Positions 11,510-25,924 of a stretch of DNA of 64,000 bases are shown piece by piece (the first letter of the stretch is position 1; the number at the start of each line of letters is the position of its first letter). The stretch lies in the NCBI GenBank assembly GCA_019722365.1, contig JADFUC010000954.1, positions 744,001 through 808,000 of the forward strand. The letters are read 5' to 3'. The translations under genes and the position numbers were made by a program. Below the pieces are notes generated by a model. It was not told where the DNA came from. It saw only the letters and a program-made list of their open reading frames with translations, and searched no databases. This DNA is from Lithospermum erythrorhizon. Its lineage: Eukaryota; Streptophyta; Magnoliopsida; Boraginales; Boraginaceae.

Positions 11510-14500
11510 GGAAGAATTGAAGAGGAAGCATCATTAGCTTAACCTTTATGTTCTTTCTTTTAAAACTTTTGCAAAAAAAAGAAGAAAGATGCATTGCTTC
11601 AGACTTGTGCCACTATCCACTACTTGCTACTATTTGTTTTCCATTAAGTATTAATTCTTTATAAAAAGAACTATATGCCCATCAATCATCATAGCTTTGG
11701 GCATAGATTGATAATCTTCAGTAGGTGGGTATTTCAGTTTCTTCTTCTGTTTGTCTAAACTAAGTTTTTTACATGCTTTTTAGTACTGAACTGGATGGAA
11801 GGATGCATGCTGAATGCTGATGAGTTGAAGGTATCAAACCATTAATGGTAAAGCCAGTTTGCATGAAGGCGTTCTTGGAAGTTAAAATTGCGTTATAGTT
11901 AGAGGTATACACGAGTGAGTTTGAATTGGAGAAATTTTAAATGGATGTGATAATTATTCATGGTGTACATAATCTCTTATTTTGATTAATTAATTCGAAA
12001 CAAACTAAACCATAGAATTAATGCAAAGGCCACTGGAGTCTGGAGAGAAGCTGCGAATAATTAATGCAGGAGAGAAGTTGTAACAGAAACACTATAGAGG
12101 TCTAGCAATTTCTTCCAAAAGGAGGATGTTAGCTTAAGTAAGACGTTGCTTTCTTCAATTTATATTGATTGAACTATCTTCATGCTAATTGTTTAATGAT
12201 AATATATTATTCCCACTATCACTAATTCTTAGTCATGTTTATTTTTCGACAAACTTCAAGAAAATTTAAATTTGTATCTTGTAATAAGTTTTTGCGTCCT
12301 TTACAATCTCTCTTCTCTCACAAAACAGACTTAGTTTTGGCACTTCCCAAATTCAAAAATCTTTCTAAGAACAAGGGATGAAGAGAGTACATATTTACGA
12401 GATGCGCAATAGAAGTTAAAACATATGGAAAATGTAATATTCCATTGAGTGGGCGATGTGGATATAATTTTGGAATAAATCTTATGAATCATATCACATC
12501 ACGCTATCCAAGAAAAAATGGTTACATTCTCCATTTTTTATTTATCGCTTAAGCACTCATATTGACAAAGTTAAAAATAAAAGAAGAAAAGATATCAAAA
12601 CGTAACGACAATCATTTAAAACTATATAATTTGGCCGGCTGATAATTTCACAGAAAATAATCAAAGTTCATTGAAAAATGCAAATGACAATTTTCTATAC
12701 TAGAACGACAAATATTTCAAATAAAAAATTGCCGCCAGAACGACAAATAAAAAAATAAAAAAGAGTATAAGGAGGCATACATAAATGTAGATTTTGAAAC
12801 CTCAAATTTTGGAAAGAAAAAGAAACTTAAAATTAGTCTCATTTACCAAAATATTTAATTCAAATAGTATCTCCTAGAATAGGGTTACATGTTCAAACGC
12901 TTCTAAAGAAGATTATATCTCCGCTTCAATTTCGCACGTATTTCTAAAAATTATCGCACTAATTAAAAAAATTACATCTCATTTGATTAATTAAAAGATC
13001 ATTACGAATATAATTACGAGGTTAATAAAGCAGTCCGAATCCTTCGGATTAGAAATAAAGAAGAATGGGATGAGATTTGTAATAAAATAAGTACCAGTTG
13101 CAATGTCTATCAAGTAATATGGTATTGGCTAAGGAACATCGAATGGTGGCTTTATCCCTAAGGTCCCATACTTGAAACACAAGTGTCCCCCTAATCCCCC
13201 CTATACCGTTTTTTTTTTAAAAAAAAACTAATGATCAAAACCTTCCATTTATATCCTTACAAGTGAGTCCCACGTTACACTGTTTTAGCATTGACAAAGA
13301 ACGTCAACAACTCAATCGTTCATTCATTCTAAAATGGGCGAATTTATCAATTTTGTGGGGTAGTTCAAAATATAGTTTTTTAGTTATTAAGAGAATTTTT
13401 CCTTAGCGATTGTCACATGGATGGAGTTGAGCTAGATATCACCTATCGAGTCAATAAGACAAGTTGAACGACATTGTCAAACTAGCTCCATTAGATCAAG
13501 GCTGGTCCTAACATTTTTTGGTATAGAGTACAAATTCTATAAATTAATATTTGCTAAATTAATAAACTCTTTAAAATAATTGATTTGTTCGGTCCGATTT
13601 GGGCCAGTTAAAAAAATTACAAAAATCGATCAAATAATAAGATAATAATTTTTTTTGAAAAATGCTTTTATAATATAGTCCCAAGAAAATCCTCATAAAT
13701 TAATAATTATGAGAAATTGAAAAATAATTAGTACAACTTAATAAAAAATATGACTCCTGGTTGCTTGGTTTTTTTAAAATTCAAATTCGTTTTAATTTCA
13801 TCTCTAATTTTTTATCCTATCCACATATGCCGAATTTTAACATAATGTAAGAGTTTTAGACGCCAAAAGTGATTTATTTCGCGTAATAGGTTTCAAAGGT
13901 AATGTGAAATACTTATGGTAATAATACTAAACTTAATACTCATGTAATTATTATAACTAATATGAAAATAATTAATACTATTTACTTATTATCTTCTTGT
14001 ATTTCTACTATCTTTCGATATTTTCTAGATGATTCTACATACTTTGATCAATCTCTTTACAAATTCAAAGAGTCATTAAACATACATGTCTTCATGTTGT
14101 TAATTTTTAATTAAAATATTAATTTATCTATATTATAACTCTCTAAATTAATAAATTTTGTTAACCCCAACTTTATTAATTTATAGAGTCTTTACTGTAG
14201 TATGAGAATTCAATTTGGGCACTTAATATAGATGATAATCTTTTTTTAAAATAGTGCAATGCAAAGAGATAATAAACACCTAAAATAAAGGGTGTAATCT
14301 ATAATTTTTTTTACTAATATCTTATAAGTGTTCTGAATACATACATACAATTTAAAAAAATTTGGCCCCAATTGTGCAACTGCTGCCAGCGTGGGGCAAG
14401 AGCCAGCCCTACATTGGGACACTTCACACCTCCAGTAACAATTTTGAAAGCACTAACAAAAGGCGCTTTTTAGGTTGTCGTCCCCGAACTATCGCCAAAT

Positions 14501-14809
14501 TTTTTATGCCATTCGCGAATTATTTCTTCTTTGTTCAGATCCTCATTTATTCTTTGGCCTATACCTCTATTACTATTTTTGTTGTCTAGGCAGGCCCCTA
14601 ATCCCTTAGACCTAATGCTTCAACTAAAATACATAGTAAATGATTATATTATCCCTAAAATATAAAAAGTAAAACGACATACATAAAGAAATAATTATTT
14701 CAGATCTAATACTACTAAAGTATGTGGGCTAAAGTATAAGAACTAAAATAAAAACCCCACTCCCTTTCATCTTTTAACACACTTTAATTAAACCAAAATT
14801 TCACTCACT
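11510..14809. other. Intergenic, no gene recognised
   Basis: AT-rich DNA with no ORF that resembles a protein family. A T-run followed by an A-run at 13209-13227 forms a simple hairpin. I see no RNA gene or clear transposon terminus. Confidence 0.4.
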
Positions 14810-17800
14810 TTAATTAATTTCAGTTGGCTAAAATGTCGGAACCCTAATTTACACGTGTTTGATTTTAATTGAGCTGACGAAACCCTAATTCCACGTGTCA
14901 CACTGAGATTGGCCTTTAATTAATTTAATTAATCGACAATCTTAAATGAGTTCCATAATTCTAAATACTAAATTTTTGATCGTTTACAAATGCTCCTCGA
15001 GCCTCGGGTATCGTAGGGAGTCAGCGTGATGGATAATGCCCGGGTCGATTGGCGTAAGATTCCATCTTTGGAGTAGTCTCGACTTTCGAGGATACCTTTG
15101 GTTGTACGCCTGACTCAGCCGACCAGTCGGGCTTTTTGTACGCTGGGAGACAATGGAGAGTTTTTCGAGGTTATGACTAAACTGGGCCGCTAAGATGCCT
15201 ACGATTCCATTGAGATTCGGGGATCAAGTCAAAACATAGCACATGTGGGGTGATATTTTAATTCTCATTCAGAGTGTAATAGGTGTTTTATGTTTCCTCA
15301 CCAAGGATTCTATGAGTTTAGCCTCGTGGTCAAGAAGATGGTAGACTGCTTAGACCTCAAACAGAGAACGGAGATAATTTATTCCTCGTGACAAGAGAAC
15401 GGAGATGCAATTTATTCTCATGTCAAGGAGATTGTAGATAGCTTACTTACTATATCAAGGAGTAGTAGACAATTTATCCTCCTCTATCTGTGAAAGTTAA
15501 TATGCATTTCTTTGACGATTTTAGTAAGGCAAGTGTCTATCTTTAATGACGTAGTTGTACACTTGACGCTTTGCCCCATTCGATGTCAAATCGCGGGCAC
15601 GCTGCACACTTTTAATGCGGGGTCACGTGAGACGATTTCCCTTTAGATACGTGGGCATGCGGCACCGCTGATTGCAATATGCAATGGAGTTTGTTAAGTG
15701 ATTTGGCCGAGTTCAGTCTCTTGGCACGGCCGCTTGGCTCAAGCGTCCCCCACCCTTCTCAAGACGATATTTTCCTCAAGTAGTCGCTTGCCCCCCAACT
15801 GGAAGACCGATTTTTGGTTTGTTGTTCCAATTTTGGTAGATATTGTTGTTTTTCATCATTTCTTTTAAGCAAATACCTTTCCGATTTCGTTGAGTTACTT
15901 TAGAACCCGCTGAAGTTTTATCATAGTTTCTGAATTTCATCAACTCTTCCACACGTAGTACGAAGTCATGAAGCCAACACGGGAGTTATCCGAGTAACTT
16001 TCTATGGTTTCTTTTGTCCTCGAGACCTTACGCTTTTGTCAGAAGCCACGCGATTTACATCGACCTTGTCTCTTCAACGGATACGGTCCTTGATCTCAAA
16101 ACCCATCACTTTATGAAACACTTTTTGTGGGATGCGACCTGCCAAAGTCATGGATACTTACAATAGTTTGGCTCGTTTGCTATCTTCAAGTCGCTTTGAC
16201 TGTGAAAATCTATGAGAGTTTTTACTTAGCGCCTCCTAAGCGACTGTCGGGACGCCCCCCAGCCAAATAATGGATATTCTTTGCTGCATTCTCTTTCAAA
16301 GATCGGACGAATTTCTCTCCATATTTAGTATCTCCTCGCTGCTCTTTTGGCTCAAGCGAGGACTTTTGTTGACTTGGAAGTCGCGGGATACGTACATCTT
16401 CTTTACATGCTCTTCGAGATCCGCATCTTCAAAATTTGGCAATAGAAAGCATGGATGTCGACGTATTTCGTATTCCCTTCCTTTCGCTGGCGCTATAGTC
16501 AACCTGTATGTCAAGTGGCTCAAAGCGGATAATCGTCAAGGTCTTCGGTAAGAATACCCTTGCTACGATTTAGTTACAGTGTCCCAATGTATGCCTCTAA
16601 TGCAAATATGTGATGCCTCTTATCTTTGCATTTCGTGCCTCGACTTCTCCATCTATTTATGGTGTCCGTTATAGGCCTGCCTCGCTGCTAGTTAGCTCTT
16701 ACTCAAGCAAATGTGTTCGCCAAGGGTCAAGAAACAATTTAGGGATCCAGAGTTACTATCAAATACGGCATCAAGCCAGCTATGTACTACTCAACGCATT
16801 TCGAGCGATCAAACGAATCAAGTGAACTATACGATCCCTACCCATTCAACATTATTGCATGCTGCCCCAAAAAAAAGTGAGCACATGCCGGCTGATTCTA
16901 ACTCCATCGAATCTGCTGAATTTTTGGGAAGCTCGAGCAAATCACAGGCATCTTCACCGATCTACGGGAGCGTAGTGGCCACCATGTGAGTACGTAGCGA
17001 CTGCTCGTTGTCTTTGATCGTCTCGCACATTTAACTCCCTTTGGGAGTCGGGAAGTCATGCATGGTCCCATCAAATGGCACACAATGGAGTTCCTCACCA
17101 TCTCTTTGTTTCTGTTGTCCACGGTGACATGCTGGCGTCATACCATGAAATGGCATGAGCCTATGGTACATCCTTGGAGAGGCGTTAGGAACCTCTTGAG
17201 GAAAGTAGGTGGTCCCTCGTGGTCGATTCTGTACTACTTGTCGATGCTACTCATGTTCTAGCATCTTCCCATCCACGTTGATAATGCCTCGCCTGAGCCG
17301 TGATTCCGCTGGCCATGTCTTCGATCACTTTACTAAGGAAGCCTACTTGCTCCTCCAACGCTGCAATACCCGGCCATCACGACCTATACATACGAGTCGG
17401 GAAGAGTCACCGAGACACATCTTCGCCTTGTCGCCCTTCACGGACGAAAAGTTGTGGGCTAGCACTCACAACTTCGTGTCGCATCTTCCTGCTTGTTCAA
17501 GCCCAGCCAAATCGTATTACTTTGGTTTATTTGGCGTGATCGTAGTACACACGCCTCGGGCTGGTCCGTGGTATCTCGACTTACCACCTTTCTCATGGAC
17601 TTCAGCACCTTTTGTAGTATTCCCTTGAAACATGGAGAAGCTGCCCTGATAGGACCACTTGGAAAGCATTCTTCAACAAAGAATGACGGTAGTGTAGAGA
17701 ACCCACCGACGCGCCAAGATTGTGACGCCAGTAGAAAGATTTTATTATTTATAATGTACGCTGCATCTTCAATACACAATAAAACTCCTTTAGGAAAATC

Positions 17801-19062
17801 CTTCTAGGTACAAAATAATTTATCAAATCTGATTGGGGTTCGACTCATCAATCTATCGTCTCTAAACGGATCGCAAGTCTCTTTGAGATGTCAGCCGCCG
17901 ACTGGATCTGATGTACTTCCTGTGACTGACTTCGACTTCGAGTCTGATTTAGTCGCTGAACGGCGCCTCTGATTGGTACTTGGACCGTTACGTAATCCCG
18001 AAATTCTGACTGATTCCGCCGACCGCATGCGATCCTAAACCTGGAGGTGAGCCCCCCGATCAACGTGGATCCTACCGGGAGCCTAGTGCCAGAGTATCCG
18101 TATGATCAAGCCGACTGATCTTCTATCTTGGGACTCGAAATGCTGGACTTAGATTGATTTATTGGGCCAGCCTAGTCAGTTTCTTAAACAAATAGATCCT
18201 CAGATGTGCCTGGGATCGAGTTCTGTGTGCTTAGCACCTTACTCTCGATCTCTCGCAGCCGCCATCCTGCAGATAGTTTTGTTAAATACAAGTGGCGCCT
18301 TAAAATTCATTAAGGCCACAAGTAGTGAATTCAACCCAACTCCATTATTAGGTGCCTATTTTGGTTTTAAGTTTGAGATTTTTCATGTTCTTCACCCACC
18401 CTCAATTTAGGTGCCTATTTAAGCTTTTTTGTTGAAGATTCTGTTGTTTTTAATTAAGCCATGTGATTTTCACCGAAATATTAATCTTCAGAGGCTTATG
18501 CAGTTAAATATCTCTTTAGCCGTTTTACGCTAAATTTTCTCGCAAGTAACTTTTTGTTATATTTTTTATTGTGAAAGTGTGTTTGAATTGGTTGAGGTAG
18601 GGGTTTTATAGACCAACAGACTTTTTCGATTGATCGATTTGAATTAAATATTAAAATAATATTTAAAACCAAAATATTTTCTTTGAGGATGTGCCAAGTA
18701 GTGCGGCACCGCCTCACTTTTTCAACGGGTAAAGATAATTCTAGTTTCCGTACCCTATTTTTCTTATCAAATGTACTTGCCATTTTAAGTTCAAGTCATT
18801 CAGAAACCCGATTTTTATTTCTGCTTTCGCCTAATTTATTATTTTAATCCCGTGAAATTTAGGGAACCTTATTTTAATGCTTTCACATTTTCACACGATA
18901 TTTATAATTAGATTTTAATTAATGATGTACCCAATTTTTACCATTTTAATTAATTTTAAATTCGACAAAAATATCTGAACTCTGAATTTACATTGGCCCG
19001 ATTTAATTGAAGGTTTTAATTAGAGTTCCATAATTTAAATAATTAAATTTTGACTGTCTACA
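14810..19062. mobile_element. Degraded LTR retrotransposon (candidate, LTR pair)
   Basis: The sequence ending at 14988 and that ending at 19062 are clearly similar. Both carry GAGTTCCATAATT followed by a diverged match ending CGTTTACA or TGTCTACA. Upstream of this, both have a TTTAATTAATTT stretch and a TCTGAAC/TCGGAAC - TAATTTACA/GAATTTACA block. This is the pattern of two diverged LTR 3' ends about 4.07 kb apart. The interior (about 15.0-18.4 kb) is richer in G+C than its surroundings and full of short, mutually inconsistent ORFs, as in old retrotransposon bodies. I could not recognise gag or pol motifs, so superfamily and strand remain open. Confidence 0.5.
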
Positions 19063-19440
19063 CCTTCGACAAGCTTATTACTTCTTCCAATCTCGCATGC
19101 ACGCAATTTTAGTTTGTAAATTTGGCTTATAATAATTAAATTGCTGATGTCGTATATAGAAAAAAATCGAACGTTTCAATGCTATTATCTTAGTTCCCCC
19201 TATTTTCATGGCATGCAATTATAGTTTGAAATGAGTTAATGGTAAGCTTTTGAATATTAAGAAATTGTGGATCATACATAGTAGTACAAGCAGATTCTGC
19301 TATATAATTTGAGGGACCACAGTTGGCACTTTGGCACCAATGGTTGACTTGATTACCTATTGAAACTTTCAACTCAAACTAAAACAAACAAATAAATTTA
19401 TGTAATAAAACAATAAAAATTGATAATAGACGTGTCAGAC
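19061..19440. repeat. Duplicated block, copy 1 (partner at about 28105-28450)
   Basis: This block aligns with 28105-28450. Shared landmarks include ACAAGCT near the start, GTCGTATATAGA, GAGGGACCACAGTTGGCAC, CACCAATGGTTGACTTGA and AAACAAACAAATAAATTTA in the same order. It begins exactly where the LTR end at 19062 stops, suggesting the retrotransposon inserted into or beside an older copy. The block is non-coding. Confidence 0.75.
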
Positions 19441-22400
19441 TTCAGACGCTGAGTATATAATTATCGTTTAATATTTTGTTGATTATATGTGTTATTTGTT
19501 TAGGAGCTTAAATATTATTTTTCTGTAAGTGATAGTGAAATTGAAATTTGGTTTTTACAATATTATTAATGAAAATGCTGTCTAAAGTTTGCTTGTATTT
19601 AGTAGTTTAACTATTGTCACACTTGAAATAAAATTTGTATTCTCTCGGAATTAAAAGTATCCACGTTGCTTGTAGCTAAGACACTTTGTTTCATCCAATC
19701 ACCTTATAGACATGAATAAATTGCTACTTTATAAATGTGATAATAATTATTGTCACATCTTTCGAAGCTAGATTTTAAGACTTTGGCTTTTAAGATTGAC
19801 ATGTTTTCATGACAGTAATCTATTTAATATACATTGTAGTTGATTTAAGCTAGCACAAGTAAGATCGAGTCACCATCATACATAACCTCTTCTTCTTGAG
19901 ACCATAATCGCTTATTATTGTTTGGGAAATAGTTAAAAGGTAAAATGTGTATGTTATGTCAGATATCACGGTGTTAGATGTCATTGATTATTATTGTAAA
20001 ATAATAAATATATATTTTATTATTTCCTTAATAATTATTGAGAATTATCGACATAATGTTGTTCTGAAAGAAGTCAGCTTTAATATGTAATTGTTAAATC
20101 TTTGGTTATTTTCTTTTTAATGTTATTGTCTCCAAAATCCTTCCAATATATTTTATCCAATGCCTTAATTAGTGACCTCGAGCACCTTGCAAGAGTCGAT
20201 TATGCTTTTTGTCGATTGAGAATCTTTCTCGATTATGATCTTGAAACAATATAATTGTCCTTGTAATTTAGTTTTAAAAAATTATTCATAATTTGTAAAT
20301 TATTTTCGTGAAATTAAAAATTATTTTTAATTGTTTTAATGTTCATTACTTTTTAAGGATATATCAAGTCTCCGTAGTTGGCTTAGTTGTCGATATCTAC
20401 TAGTGATGGCTATATTAATTTTAATTTGTCAGTTATTCTGTCAAGTTTATATATATGATATGTATATATTCAGCATGTAGCAAATTATATATTCACCACA
20501 TCAACCATTCATTAAATATTTATCATGCATCTCAATTAACCGATAGTTCTCTTCTTTAAGAACCATCTTATGGAAGTTTATTAATAAATCAAGTCAAATT
20601 TATCGATTCAATTTCATACAAAGACGAAAAATGCTTCAAAAGCCTTTAATTTAGATGATACAATTATTTAATGTGTATATTGCCTTGAAGTTGTTTGACG
20701 AATCCTTACGTGTCAAATGTCAATTAAAAATGTTAAGTAATCATCATCAAATTTTACAAGTAAATATAAATTTCATATTGAAGAACTTTAATTTAATTAT
20801 TCGAAGATATATTCATTTATCAAGTTAGAAAAATCATTCTTCACTATTTAATATTGATTAGTACTTACTAAACTAAATAAGTGTATATTGTCATAATAAC
20901 AATTATATTAGTTTTCACTCTATATGAAATATAATTTATCGATATTATGGTCTAAGAAATACATGATTGATTATAGGTATATAATCCACTTTATTGATGA
21001 ACATTCGTCGATGTATTAAATCGCTTTGCACTTATCTTCTCTCTATCTGAATCTGGCTTCTACGACCTTTTATATTAAAGTTGTTGTTTATGTCAAAAAT
21101 TTAATAGTTACTATATTGAAGTTTAATTTTTTATTAAAAACATTATCATAGACAACAAGATATAGTTTTGAAAGAGGTACGCTATCTTTTATTCCATTGA
21201 TTTTCAATATAATTTATTTGGAGATTTCACCTCGAACAAAGCGACATCTAACGCGACATCTTTGCTGTTTTTGTCAATCTATAAGTCATTACTCCTTATT
21301 TTGATAATAAAAAATTATGTATTAGTGCTAACATTTATTTAAGTGACTTCTACAATACACTTAATTGGCTTCAGGTAAGGAATGGATTTTGGAGATTTTA
21401 AATTGAGCTTTAAATTATTTTTAGCTAACTTGATTGAACTTACTTATTGTGTTGTTTATGTTTGATTGTCGATTGAATCAATCTCGAATCTCAGAGTAAT
21501 GACTTGGTGTCACGGCTTTGTGAATCGAAAATTAATTCTTTAAATCAAGCTAAACGCAAATTCATCGAGATCTCCATCGAGTCCTATGGCTCTCGATGGT
21601 AGTCTCGATGACGGAAATGAAGCATTGCTCTTGGCGTTATTGAGTGCTCGATCGAGTTCTTCATCGCGGAGACGAGCACCGATGAAAATAGGTCAGTGAG
21701 CCTCAATTTTGCATCACGCTCCCCATCGCGTGCCCCTCGGGCCGTCACGGCTAAGCACGCACTCGGCGGGATTGCTTGGCCAGTTCACCGTGATTCACCG
21801 AGAGCTTTCAATCGGCGTCTGCGTCACCGATGTCGCTTCGACGAGGTCGTTGCAATGCAAATCATTGTTCATCGTGACCCTATCGCTTGTTGACCACGAG
21901 ACGCAAGCCCCGAAGGGCAAAGGGTTTCTAAGTCGAATTTTATCATCTATGTGCTGAAACCTTTACTCAAGCTTTTGAAAAATACTTTGCTATCATCTTA
22001 AAATACCAAATCTAAAATTTGTCAGAAGCAAAGCCATCTCAATTTTACTCATACTCTTTCAATCATAATAAGATAATTTGTGAAGAGATATTCATAGAGC
22101 TTAATTGTTATTCTCTTTTTTTTAATCCATTGTGGATAAATTTGTAAATAGAACAATTTTCTTTCTTGTTGAGAGTTAAGCAGCGGTGATATTTCAAATG
22201 GATACACCCAGGGGAGCTGTGTACTTCGGTCAGATAAGACTTTCGAGTGTGGTTGCTCAAGGTATCTAGTGGAGAAACTAGTGGTGGCTTGTTTAGGAAG
22301 TGGTTTGCTTGTATCGTTTACGAGAGGTGGAACACTTTGCTAATACAAGGGTTACGTTTCCAAAATCCCAAGGTTGAAAAACTGCGGTCGAGCATTAGGT

Positions 22401-23712
22401 TTATTTAAAACTCGTTAAACTGCTTTATCAATTTACTCTCTCTTGTCAATTTCCTTTTATATTATATTCACAATTGATTATTTGGTGTCCGTGGTCAATT
22501 TTGACCATTTAATCTCAATTTATAATCGAAAAGCTTTGTATCTTTAATTATTATTCAATTCACAACCTCTTTTAGGATCAGATATAGCTCAGAGTTTTTG
22601 GCAAGTGGGCAAAATCGAGGTAAATTTCGCTAAAATATCTGAGCATTATTAAAGCCACAGAAATATTATCGAGTTAACCATCAATTAAAAATATGTTAAA
22701 ATAAATTCATAAAATAAAATTGAATAGTAGAACTATTAATAATTTATAATACTAATCAATCGAGAAGTTGATATTTTTAACAATAAATCAAATAACAAGC
22801 GTGTATTTTTTATTAAAAGAGAAAAGCCGATATTTTCAACAATAAATAAAATATATAATTCGCATTCTTTATTAAATCTTGAAATGAAGAGTAGTACGGT
22901 AACAAAACTTTTAAATCTATTATTAAAAAATTATATATCATATAACTATGAATAAAAGAATTATAATATAAATCAAAAGTATAATTTTATAAATTTATAT
23001 AAATAGTTAATTAATTAATTTATTATCTCAGCTAAATCAAGATAAATACTTACGTGCAACACATGCCACTTTACTCAGTATGTCGTGACGCATTCATACA
23101 AAAAAAATATTTAAGAGGGTAAAAATCATCTCCTTACTTATATTTCTTGAGATTAACATTTAGTACTCAAAATATTTACAAAAACATATATCCGTTGGGC
23201 AACAATTTTAAGCGTCAATAATGATTTATTCAAACGTCTTTATTTTCTGGCTTCCAGAATCAAACAATTTGGGGTAGTTTCATTTTTTCATGCCAAATAT
23301 TTTATCTATACTTCAATTTTTCCCCAACTTAATATTTATTATAAATATTATTCTCTCTCAATTCTTTATCATTATCAAAAATATTATATTTTTAGCTAGT
23401 TTCATTTTTCTATGCTAAATTTGTTTATTACACAATAAGTTAAATTAATTATTAGATGTTTTATTATTTTAAACCCAACCTATAGAATGACGCTTATCAA
23501 ATCTAAAATTGATAATATATTATTATTATTAAAAGATTAAAATAGGATAAAATTAAAAAAAATCAACTAATTTCCTCGTTACATATGTATTTAGTAAATA
23601 ATTTATCATTTAAAATGATGCATATGAAATATTAAAAATCATATAAGTTTAATATATAACTTGAAGTGGTTATTTCATTTGATTCTTAACTCTCATTATT
23701 ATTGAAATTTAA
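19441..23712. other. Transposon-derived or intergenic DNA, no gene
   Basis: AT-rich and non-coding for most of its length. A G+C-rich island at about 21550-21950 has short ORFs in several frames that match no family I know. At 22160-22560 a stretch of LTR-like character is seen, but I could not pair it with a second LTR. Confidence 0.35.
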
Positions 23713-23955
23713 TACTCCCTCTATCCCACAAAGATTATCCATTTTTTTTTTTATAATAGAATTTCAAACTGACCTTAAACATATTTTTTCTCAGATAATA
23801 TTTTATAAAAAATATATCAATGTAAAGTTAGGCTCAATCAGATTATCGATATGGGCCACCGCATTTATACAATACAAACAAAATATATACGGTCAAGTCA
23901 GTTATGATAACAAAAAAACTAAAAGTTTTATAATTTTGTTTGGATTGAGGGAGTA
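23713..23955. mobile_element. Stowaway-like MITE
   Basis: TACTCCCTCTATCCCACA at the left end is inverted at the right end as TTGGATTGAGGGAGTA. About 22 of the first 30 bases match between the two ends. The element is about 240 bp, starts and ends at TA (the Tc1/mariner target dinucleotide), and has no coding capacity. These are the hallmarks of a Stowaway MITE. A relative lies at 47510-47745. Confidence 0.75.
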
Positions 23956-25254
23956 ATTATTACGCGTGTTTTAATAAGCTTCATTTGACGGGGGGTGCAA
24001 TTTGGACAATCTTACACAATGTTCTTCACATTCATATAAACAATAAGTTTAACATAGTTATTTGTAATTACTAACTTTAACATTCTCAAAACATTAAAAA
24101 AAATTAAAAATATAAATTCATAATTCCTAAAACAAACATAAAATTATAACATACCGAATCACACATCCAAGGTTGTAGTTCTTTTCAACCCTGCAAATAT
24201 AACATATCAATTATTATATTATACTTTTTGAAATTTGAATTTTTAACATTTTTCATCCACCACACGAAACACATGATGGTTAAAGATTGGAACAAACAAA
24301 TTCCATGTGCTCGGCTCGCAACCGACCACACGCACGTGTTGCTTAAGTTTGAACACATGTACATAATTTAATATTAATATAAAATTTAACATTAACATAA
24401 TTTTACATTTTCAATATATTAATAATTAGCAATGAACTTTAAATAATGTAACATTATAAACACATTATAAATTTAACATTTTAAACATTATCAAACAAAA
24501 AATTTTAACATGATAAATATTAATTTTAATACATATATCTATTATGATAATAATAACTTTAACATTCTTAAAATATTAATGTAAATAGTAAATAATTTAT
24601 TTAAATGATTATAAAATAGAAAATAATGTCAACTCATAACAAATATTTGTGAAAATAGAAAAAAAAATTGATTTATGAATGTTAATAAAACAATGTGAAA
24701 AGTGAGAAAATAAAATTGAGCGTATACATGGTGGGTTCATTTGCATATCCAACAAACGCATAATATGGTCGATATACATATCCACCGTATGTTCCATTTA
24801 GTCGCTTGAAATTATGCAGCAACTGCACAATGGTCATTATACACTCTCTGAAAGAAGTGCCCAGGTCGGTGCATTTTCACCCCAGAAACCTGGCCATTCT
24901 GATATAAATTCACCTATATCGCTTTTGATACCCAACAACATGTGTTTAATGTGTTCAAGTATGCACTATCACCCCACACCTACACGATCGTAAGGAAAAA
25001 ATAGAAAATTTATTGTCTTGAAAATTAATGCCTTGAATTTATATGCATCCTTTAGGACATAGTCAATAATAAAGGTCTTTCAGGATTTAATAGTTCTGAC
25101 AATCGTATGTTAGTTCCTAATAATGCCTAGCTTTTTACTCCGATAAGATTCATCTTCCACTAGTCTTGCAAGAACTACAAATATCTCCATCTGTCTTTGA
25201 GTCACCCTTCTAGTATATACCTGATAAGTACAGTTTGAAGTTCAAATAATTGTT
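23956..25254. other. Intergenic, no gene recognised
   Basis: AT-rich up to about 24700, then more mixed composition to 25250 with no ORF of recognisable family. Possibly part of older transposon sequence bordering the copia element that starts at 25255. Confidence 0.3.
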
Positions 25255-25924
25255 TGTTAGGGATTTAAGACCATAAATCTTTCTCGAGCCAAGAATTAAC
25301 AAGAATCCATGAAATTTAAATTGCGAAATAAATGCATACTAGCACTTTATATTGTGTTCTCTCTCAATGTGAAATGTATCAATGCCCTCGTCGTAAACCA
25401 CTCAATAAACTGTGTAAGCATCAAGCATGCTCTTACCACTACTATGGACTATGTTTCTCGGTATTTCTTTTTATCACTAAAAATCTCAACTACACAAAGC
25501 CTATCAAGAACAAAGATAAAACTCCCCTAAGTTCTTTCTAAGAACAAAAACTATATCATTCTTCAATAATATTAAAGACCTAATATTATTCTAGATTTAA
25601 TATTCCCTATTCTACGTATTGTATTTATAAATAAAACTCATAGAAATAGTCTTGAGTATTTATAAGCTAAACAAACATACCAAAAGTTAGTTTGAGCCTG
25701 CCAAAAAACCGCCTCAAAATAAAAGTATCCGGAACCCATCGTTGAAAGGGTGTCGACTCAGTGCAAGTCCCGAATCTCTCCCCGCTGAGACAACGCTCAC
25801 CTCGGGAGCGTGTCAAAATCAACCGAGTCTCGACATAGTACCTTAACCTCCACGGCTTGTAAAGAAGTCAAATTGGCTTCATAACACAACATGTTTTTTC
25901 CACCGAAGTCATTATTATTAAAAA
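25255..25924 (-). repeat. LTR, left copy (3' LTR of the short copia element)
   Basis: Aligns along its length with 26909-27598. On the minus strand a purine stretch GGGAGA lies just before its start, as a polypurine tract would. Its other end reads CCCTAACA, a plausible LTR terminus. Confidence 0.6.

Noticed and set aside
13209..13227. T-run/A-run hairpin as a terminator
   Set aside because: No gene ends nearby; simple sequence is enough to explain it.
16270..17807. Cluster of overlapping ORFs of 60-139 codons on both strands
   Set aside because: They lie in a G+C-richer transposon body where stop codons are rarer by composition; none shows a domain motif and the frames contradict each other.
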